Of a stretch of DNA of 64,000 nt, positions 59,155-64,000 are shown in pieces. How positions within the stretch are numbered: the first letter of the stretch is position 1; every line of letters starts with the position of its first letter. Under the pieces are notes generated by a model. It was given only the letters and a program-made list of their open reading frames with translations, did no database searches and had not been told where the DNA came from. Position numbers and translations under genes: made by a program. The stretch comes from Streptomyces brasiliensis (GTDB taxonomy: Bacteria; Actinomycetota; Actinomycetes; Streptomycetales; Streptomycetaceae): the NCBI RefSeq assembly GCF_014647875.1, contig NZ_BMQA01000034.1, positions 18,972 through 82,971 on the forward strand, in the 5' to 3' direction.

Positions 59155-59204
59155 GCCGACAGGCGCACCGGTGACCAACCGGCCGCTCGCTCGTTCTCAC
59201 GGAC

Positions 59205-61133
59205 GTGCAGTCACAGGATGCAGCCCAGCTTCGCGCGCCCGTCTCCCATGCGGCCGTCGGCGCGGTGGTCGATGTCGAGCAGGCCGGGGCCGCGCTCGTC
59301 GAGCACTATCCGCGGCTGGCCCGGCTCGCCTATCTCGTGCTGCCGCCGGGCCTCGGCCGCAGCCGACGCGTCCTGACCGCGCATGCCCTCACCCAGCGCG
59401 CACTGCCGAGGGGGCGCGGCAAGATGCCCTCGATCCCGGCCCAGTCGTCCGGGCGGGACGGCGACCCGGGGTACGCCTTCGTACGGCTCCAGGTCGTACG
59501 GACGGCTCTGGAGGCGGGCCTGCCGCTGCGGCGCACGGGGTGGCCCAAGCGGGCCCAGCTGCCGCCGCTGCTCCCCCAGGTCTGGGGCCTGAGGCTGTTC
59601 CCGCGCTCGGGCGGCGCCGACGAACTCGCCCTGGACCAGCGCCTCGCGGCCCTCACCGGCCCGGCCCGCGCCGCCTACGTCCTGCGCGGCCTGGAGCGGC
59701 TTCCCGACACCGACGTGCGCCGGGTGCTGACCGCCGCCGGGGTCGAGTACCCGGACTCCGCGCTGGCGGAGGCGAACGGCATCCCCGCGCAGTACGGGCT
59801 GCTCGGCTCTCCCGAGTTCGACCCGTGCTCGCTGCAGGCCAGGCCCACCGATCTGATGCGGCGCAGGCAGCACACCAGGGCGGCGATCGCCGCGGCCGCC
59901 GCGCTCGCGGTGTGCGGCGTCCTGGTCACCCTGCCGGGCGGCGGCTGGGGCCCGGACGGCGCTGCCGCTCCCGCGTACGCGCAGAACCCGGCGGCCGAAG
60001 CGGCCCTGGATCCTGGCCGGTTGGTCCGGGTGGCGCCCACCGCCTGGAAGTCCGCGGCCCGCACCGACTTCTCCGTCTGGCCCGCCCGCGGCGCCCTCAC
60101 CGGCGACTCCGCCCTGCTGCGCCGCGCCCTGGCGGTCTGGGCCCGCCCCGGTGAGCAGGTCCGTGTCTCGGCGACCCCCGGCACCCAGACCGGCGGTCCG
60201 GCCGGACCGCCCCAACTGCTGTACGCGGGCGAGGTCGACACCGCCCGCGTGGTGATCCTGTACGACGGTCTGCGCATCGCCCGCTACGCCGAGCCGACGA
60301 GCGGCGAGGCGGGCGCGGCCCTCGACTTCGCCCGCGTCGACGGTGCGACCGGTGCGAGCGCGAGCGCCCTCGTGCTGGGCCGCTCCGACGGCAACGTCCG
60401 CTATCTCACCGCTCCTTGGGTGACGAAGGCGGCCGAGCGGGACCTGCTGAAGCCCGGAGCGGGCGCGATGGACCTCGACCTGACCGGCGGGGTCACCGCC
60501 CCGCTGGGCAGCCCGGCGCTGCGCCCCGGCACCTGCACGTCGTGGAACGTGCTGCAGCTGACCGGCCCGTCCGGCACCCAGCTCTCCACCGACCTCGGCG
60601 AGCTGGTCCCGGCACATCTCACCACCGGCCGGCCCGGACAGGCCCACGAGACGTCCGGGGACGCGGCTCTGCGGACCTGGGCACCGTACGCCTGCTCGCT
60701 GTCGGCGTCGCGCGCGGCGGGTGTCAGCAGCGTCAACGCCTGGTCGTACGCCGACCAGGAGCTGCCGGAAGCGGGCGGCAGGGCGTCGTGGGTGTGCACC
60801 CGGGCCGAGACCTGGCGCGGCGAGGGCACGCTGTCGCTGGCCCAGTTCCACACGCCTGGCGGGCAGTACGGGGCGGTCGCGGCGAAGGGCGCCGACGTGA
60901 CGGCGTGCGGTCCGCGCGATCCGCATGTGCTGGCCGGGGTGCTGTGGAAGTCCGGCCGGGGGTCCTGGTATCTGCTGGCCGCGGGCGGCAAGGACACCGC
61001 GTCCGTGCGCGCGACCGGCGGGATCAGCGCGTCCGCACGAGGCAACCTGCTCTCCGTACGGACCAAGCAGGGCGCGCAGGCGGAGCTCACGGGCACACTG
61101 GGCGACGGGTCGTCGCTGAGCGGGCTGAACTGA
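59205..61133 (+). CDS. Sigma-factor-like domain fused to a membrane-anchored external region
   Basis: A 642-residue protein. Residues 31-67 (LVEHYPRLARLAYLVLPPGL and VLTAHALTQRAL) and about 143-181 (AALTGPARAAYVLRGLERLP, DVRRVLTAAGV) recall the helices of ECF sigma regions 2 and 4, but I see no clear DNA-contact motif. A single membrane helix, RAAIAAAAALAVCGVLVTLP, at about 226-245 follows RRRQHT. The remaining 400 residues are external, rich in Ala/Gly/Thr, with cysteines (GTCTSWNVLQL, YACSLSASRAAG, WVCTRAETWRG). It may link an outside signal to a cytoplasmic sigma-like domain. The start is GTG 59205. Confidence 0.72.
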   Translation: MQSQDAAQLRAPVSHAAVGAVVDVEQAGAALVEHYPRLARLAYLVLPPGLGRSRRVLTAHALTQRALPRGRGKMPSIPAQSSGRDGDPGYAFVRLQVVRTALEAGLPLRRTGWPKRAQLPPLLPQVWGLRLFPRSGGADELALDQRLAALTGPARAAYVLRGLERLPDTDVRRVLTAAGVEYPDSALAEANGIPAQYGLLGSPEFDPCSLQARPTDLMRRRQHTRAAIAAAAALAVCGVLVTLPGGGWGPDGAAAPAYAQNPAAEAALDPGRLVRVAPTAWKSAARTDFSVWPARGALTGDSALLRRALAVWARPGEQVRVSATPGTQTGGPAGPPQLLYAGEVDTARVVILYDGLRIARYAEPTSGEAGAALDFARVDGATGASASALVLGRSDGNVRYLTAPWVTKAAERDLLKPGAGAMDLDLTGGVTAPLGSPALRPGTCTSWNVLQLTGPSGTQLSTDLGELVPAHLTTGRPGQAHETSGDAALRTWAPYACSLSASRAAGVSSVNAWSYADQELPEAGGRASWVCTRAETWRGEGTLSLAQFHTPGGQYGAVAAKGADVTACGPRDPHVLAGVLWKSGRGSWYLLAAGGKDTASVRATGGISASARGNLLSVRTKQGAQAELTGTLGDGSSLSGLN

Positions 61134-61151
61134 CCGCACCGCGACCGGCCG

Positions 61152-61175
61152 CTTGTTGACACGAGCGTCAACAAG
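61152..61175. promoter_or_regulatory. 24-bp palindrome overlapping the promoter of the diiron operon
   Basis: CTTGTTGAC-ACGAGC-GTCAACAAG has 9-bp perfect arms. TTGACA (61156-61161), a possible -35, lies inside it. It is 50 bases before the next start codon. The TetR gene at the end of the operon is a natural candidate to bind it. Confidence 0.78.
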
Positions 61176-61224
61176 TCCGTGCACAGGGGTTTCCCCGGGA
61201 CTTACCCGTCAGTACATTGACGCC

Positions 61225-62133
61225 ATGTCTAACACGCATGCCCGGCCGTCGGAGTCCGAGCGCGTCGCCCTCAAGGCCCGCAAGGTGTCCTTCTCGTGGC
61301 AGGACACCCCGCTGCACTGGGTGCCCGACGACCCGTTCACCACGCACACCATCAACGTGCTCCACCTGCTCCTGCCCGCCGGTGAGCGGTGGTTCGTGCA
61401 CGTCTACAAGCAGGTGCTCCCGCTCATCCGGGACGACCGGCTGCGCGAGGACGTCGTGGGGTTCATCGGGCAGGAGGCGATGCACTCCCAGGCCCACGAC
61501 GAGGTGCTGCCGCACCTGCGCGAGCAGGGGCTGGACCCGACGCCGTACACCGCGCAGGTCGACTGGTTCTTCGAGAAGCTGCTCGGCGACCGTACTCTGC
61601 CGCCGGGCAGGGCCCGCAGATGGTGGCTGCTGGAGCGGGTGGCGCTCATCGCGGCCATCGAGCACTACACGGCGTTCCTCGGCGACTGGGTGCTGGGCGC
61701 CGAGGAACTGGACCGGCGCGGGGCCGATCCGACCATGCTGGACCTGCTGCGCTGGCACGGCGCCGAGGAGGTCGAGCACCGGTCCGTCGCCTTCGACCTG
61801 TTCATGCACGTCGACGGCGGCTACCGGCGCCGGGTGCGCACCTGGGCGACCGCCTTCACGGCGATCGTGTTCCTGTGGCAACGCGGGGCCCGCTTCTTCA
61901 TGGAGAACGACCCCACGCTGGTCGACGGCAAGGCGAGCTTCAAGGACTTCTACGTCCGCGGCAGGCGCGGCACGCTGCCCGCCACCGGGGACATGCTCAG
62001 GTCCATCCCCCGCTATCTGAGCCGGAGTTACCACCCCTCACAGGAGGGCTCCACCGAGCAGGCGGTGGCCTATCTGGCGTCCTCGCCGGCCGCGCTCGCC
62101 GCCGAAGCCGCCGCCGAGCAGGGAGCCGTGTGA
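61225..62133 (+). CDS. Metal-dependent hydrolase / diiron-carboxylate family protein
   Basis: A 302-residue protein with the ligand pattern of a four-helix diiron site: Glu54, Glu84-x-x-His87 (GQEAMHSQAHDE), His91, Glu146-His147 (AIEHYTAFLG), and Glu181/182 with His185 (HGAEEVEH). A hydrophobic segment (WATAFTAIVFLWQRGARFF) may dock on the membrane. Pfam calls this family metal-dependent hydrolase, but such clusters often belong to oxygenases or desaturases. The next gene, a ferredoxin-reductase fusion, overlaps it by one base (TGATG), so the pair could form an oxygenase with its electron donor. Expression may be governed by the palindrome upstream. Confidence 0.82.
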   Translation: MSNTHARPSESERVALKARKVSFSWQDTPLHWVPDDPFTTHTINVLHLLLPAGERWFVHVYKQVLPLIRDDRLREDVVGFIGQEAMHSQAHDEVLPHLREQGLDPTPYTAQVDWFFEKLLGDRTLPPGRARRWWLLERVALIAAIEHYTAFLGDWVLGAEELDRRGADPTMLDLLRWHGAEEVEHRSVAFDLFMHVDGGYRRRVRTWATAFTAIVFLWQRGARFFMENDPTLVDGKASFKDFYVRGRRGTLPATGDMLRSIPRYLSRSYHPSQEGSTEQAVAYLASSPAALAAEAAAEQGAV

Positions 62134-63185
62134 TGCCGAGGCTCAGGACCGTCGTGCTCGTCGCGGGCGCCGCTCTGCTCACGCGGCAGGCGCTGCGGCG
62201 CCGTATCGAGCGCTCGCCGCTGTGGCCGATGCCCGCGCTGGACCCGCCGACCTCCGGACGGCCGCGGTCGCGGGCGCTCAGGCTGCCGGTCACCTCGCAC
62301 GAGACGGTGGCCGACGGGGTCGTACGGCTGCGGCTGGAGGGGCACGACCTGCCGCGCTGGGAACCGGGCGCGCACCTCGACCTGGTGCTGCCGTCGGGGC
62401 TCGTGCGGCAGTACTCGCTGTGCGGGGACCCGGAGGACACCTCGTCGTACACGGTGGCCACGCGGCTGGTCGCGGACGGCCGGGGCGGCTCGCGCGAGGT
62501 GTACGAGCAGGTGACCGAGGGCATGGAGCTGGAGGTGCGGGGGCCGCGCAACCGGTTCCCGCTCGTCGAGGCGCCGGCGTACGTCTTCGTCGCCGGGGGC
62601 ATCGGCATCACCCCGGTGCTGCCGATGCTGCGGGCGCTGCCGGAGGGCGCCGAGTGGCGGCTGCTGTTCGGCGGGCGGACGCGGGCGTCGATGCCGTTCC
62701 TGGAGGAGGTCGAGAAGCTGGCCGGGGACGGCCGGCTCACCGTCGTCGCGGGGGACGAGGCCGGACGGCCGGACCTGGACGGGCTGTTGACGGACCTGGC
62801 CGAGGGCACCGCCGTCTACTGCTGCGGTCCGGAAGGGCTGATGGCGGCGGTGGAGGAGCGGCTGCCCGAGACTGCCACGCTGCATCTGGAGCGGTTCGCG
62901 CCGCGTACGTCCGCCGGCGGAAATGCGGAGTTCGAGGTCGAACTGCGTCGCAGCGGGCGGACGTTGACGGTGCCGGCCGACTCCACGGTCCTCGCCGCGG
63001 TGCGGGCGGAGCTGCCGAACACGTCGTACTCCTGCGAGCAGGGGTTCTGCGGTACCTGCCAACAGCGGGTACTGGAGGGCGAGGTGGACCACCGGGACGA
63101 GCTGCTGACGGACTCCGAGCGGGGCGACTCGATGCTGATCTGTGTCTCGCGGTCCCGAAGTGAGCGGCTCGTCCTGGACATGTGA
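62133..63185 (+). CDS. Flavin reductase with C-terminal 2Fe-2S ferredoxin
   Basis: A 350-residue electron-transfer protein of the phthalate dioxygenase reductase (VanB) type. The flavin site has RQYSLCGDP (93-100), and the NAD site has VFVAGGIGITPVLPML and YCCGPEGLM (229-236). The ferredoxin domain has Cys301, Cys306 and Cys309 (CEQGFCGTC) with Cys337. A short hydrophobic start (LRTVVLVAGAALLTR) could anchor it. The start ATG overlaps the stop of the diiron gene. It would pass electrons from NAD(P)H to that partner. A hairpin follows the gene. Confidence 0.9.
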   Translation: MPRLRTVVLVAGAALLTRQALRRRIERSPLWPMPALDPPTSGRPRSRALRLPVTSHETVADGVVRLRLEGHDLPRWEPGAHLDLVLPSGLVRQYSLCGDPEDTSSYTVATRLVADGRGGSREVYEQVTEGMELEVRGPRNRFPLVEAPAYVFVAGGIGITPVLPMLRALPEGAEWRLLFGGRTRASMPFLEEVEKLAGDGRLTVVAGDEAGRPDLDGLLTDLAEGTAVYCCGPEGLMAAVEERLPETATLHLERFAPRTSAGGNAEFEVELRRSGRTLTVPADSTVLAAVRAELPNTSYSCEQGFCGTCQQRVLEGEVDHRDELLTDSERGDSMLICVSRSRSERLVLDM

Positions 63186-63211
63186 AGCGATCGGGTGAAC
63201 ACCGCCGCCGG

Positions 63212-63233
63212 TCCGGCCCGCTCAAGGGCCGGA
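63212..63233 (+). terminator. Hairpin after the reductase gene
   Basis: TCCGGCCC-GCTCAA-GGGCCGGA is an 8-bp perfect stem 27 bases after the reductase stop and just before the TetR gene. It may end or attenuate transcription, making the regulator partly independent. Confidence 0.6.
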
Positions 63234-63254
63234 ATCGATCGGTAAGGTGTTCGC

Positions 63255-63944
63255 ATGAGCACCGGGGTACGCCGCAGAATGGGAGTCGAGGAGCGACGGC
63301 AGCAGCTGATCGGCGTCGCCCTCGAACTCTTCAGCCGCCGCTCGCCGGACGAGGTCTCGATCGACGAGATAGCGTCGGCCGCGGGCATCTCACGGCCGCT
63401 GGTCTACCACTACTTCCCCGGCAAACTCAGCCTGTACGAGGCCGCGTTGAAGCGTGCTTCGGAGGATCTGGCGGGCCGGTTCATGGAGCCGCACGAGGGG
63501 CCGCTGGGTGCCCGGCTGGTGCGCGTGATGGGCCGGTTCTTCGATTTCGTGGAGGAACACGGGCCCGGTTTCTCGGCGTTGATGCGCGGCGGCCCGGCGG
63601 TGGGCTCGTCGGCTACGAACGCGCTCATCGACTCCGTGCGGCAGGCCGCGTATGTCCAGATCCTTTCGCATCTGGAGATCTCCGATCCGCCTCCGCGACT
63701 GGAACTGGTCGTCCGCTCGTGGATCTCGCTCGCCGAGTCGACCGCGCTGATCTGGCTGGACGGCCGCCGCGTCCCGCGCGCCGAGCTGGAGCGCCAGCTC
63801 GTGCACGACCTCGCGGCGCTCACCGCGGTCAGCGCCGCCCACGACGAGGAGATGGCCGACGTCCTGCGCGGCATGGTCAAGGACGAACCGGCCGACGGTA
63901 CCTTCGGGGAACTCGTCGGCCGGCTCCTGTCCCTGGCGCCCTAG
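63255..63944 (+). CDS. TetR-family transcriptional regulator
   Basis: A 229-residue repressor. The helix-turn-helix is RQQLIGVALELFSRRSPDEV, then IDEIASAAGISRPLVYHYFPGK, and the C-terminal ligand domain is all helical (ALMRGGPAVGSSATNALIDS, WISLAESTALIWLDG). Downstream of the diiron/reductase pair and a palindrome further upstream, it is the likely regulator of that operon, responding to a hydrophobic ligand such as a fatty acid. It begins at ATG 63255. Confidence 0.9.
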   Translation: MSTGVRRRMGVEERRQQLIGVALELFSRRSPDEVSIDEIASAAGISRPLVYHYFPGKLSLYEAALKRASEDLAGRFMEPHEGPLGARLVRVMGRFFDFVEEHGPGFSALMRGGPAVGSSATNALIDSVRQAAYVQILSHLEISDPPPRLELVVRSWISLAESTALIWLDGRRVPRAELERQLVHDLAALTAVSAAHDEEMADVLRGMVKDEPADGTFGELVGRLLSLAP

Positions 63945-64000
63945 TAGGGCTTTGTTAGGTCCGGTGGTGGGGTTCGGGGGTTGGTGCGGGTTGGCCGCAT
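63945..64000. other. Window end: possible start of an insertion sequence or other element
   Basis: The last 56 bases begin AGTAGGGCTTTGTTAGGTCC directly after the TetR stop codon, then continue with G and T tracts (GGTGGTGGGGTTCGGGGG). A GGGCTTTGTTAG end resembles terminal repeats of some transposons, but too little is present to judge. No gene is visible. Confidence 0.2.

Overview
The window is chromosomal DNA from a Streptomyces species or very close relative. The third-position GC bias is extreme, so long open frames appear on the wrong strand under almost every gene. GTG starts are common, and GlnR-type boxes precede two glutamine synthetase genes. The gene order pairs cobU/T/S with pepA, lpdA, E2 and aceE, then lipB/lipA, glnA and glnII, as in the central core of Streptomyces chromosomes. 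Assignments come from reading the sequence alone.

Layout. 0-5.3 kb: the end of an unidentified gene, a lipoprotein HtrA-like protease, a small protein, a CobU-type enzyme fused to a beta-lactamase-fold domain, a methyltransferase and cobT. 5.4-9.6 kb: a lysylphosphatidylglycerol-synthase-like membrane protein, two membrane proteins and cobS, bordered by two copies of an inverted-repeat element. 10-19 kb: pepA, lpdA, a two-lipoyl-domain E2, a GntR regulator and aceE, together the pyruvate dehydrogenase machinery. 19-28 kb: a WYL regulator, a frameshifted membrane gene, a peptidoglycan amidase, a MarP-like protease, an acetyltransferase, two oxidoreductases and an NsdA-like regulator. 28-33.7 kb: lipB and lipA, which make the lipoyl cofactor for the E2, small membrane proteins and glnA. 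33.7-38.6 kb: a variable, decayed stretch with a propeller protein, a tRNA-like fragment, a TetR/mycothiol-enzyme pair and the remnant of a NACHT-type ATPase.

38.6-51.3 kb: a glycine/tyrosine-rich secreted protein, htpX with pspAB, an alpha/beta-hydrolase fused to an APH-type kinase, a DUF2252 protein, an AlkZ-like protein, an HD-domain protein, an ArsC-like protein, a double-psi-barrel secreted protein, a hydrolase/MarR divergent pair and glnII. 51.3-64 kb: a multiply frameshifted pseudogene, a receiver-less OmpR-type regulator, an epimerase, a two-component system, a secreted DUF1996 protein, a lipoprotein, a TPR-like protein, a sigma-like membrane protein, and a diiron protein/ferredoxin-reductase operon with a TetR gene.

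The most useful leads are regulatory and structural. They are two palindromes before aceE, a MarR-type operator at 49562-49580, a 24-bp palindrome before the diiron operon, two GlnR boxes, the MITE-like element, the hydrolase-kinase fusion and the sigma-like membrane protein. I found no CRISPR array, prophage, complete insertion sequence, rRNA or intact tRNA.
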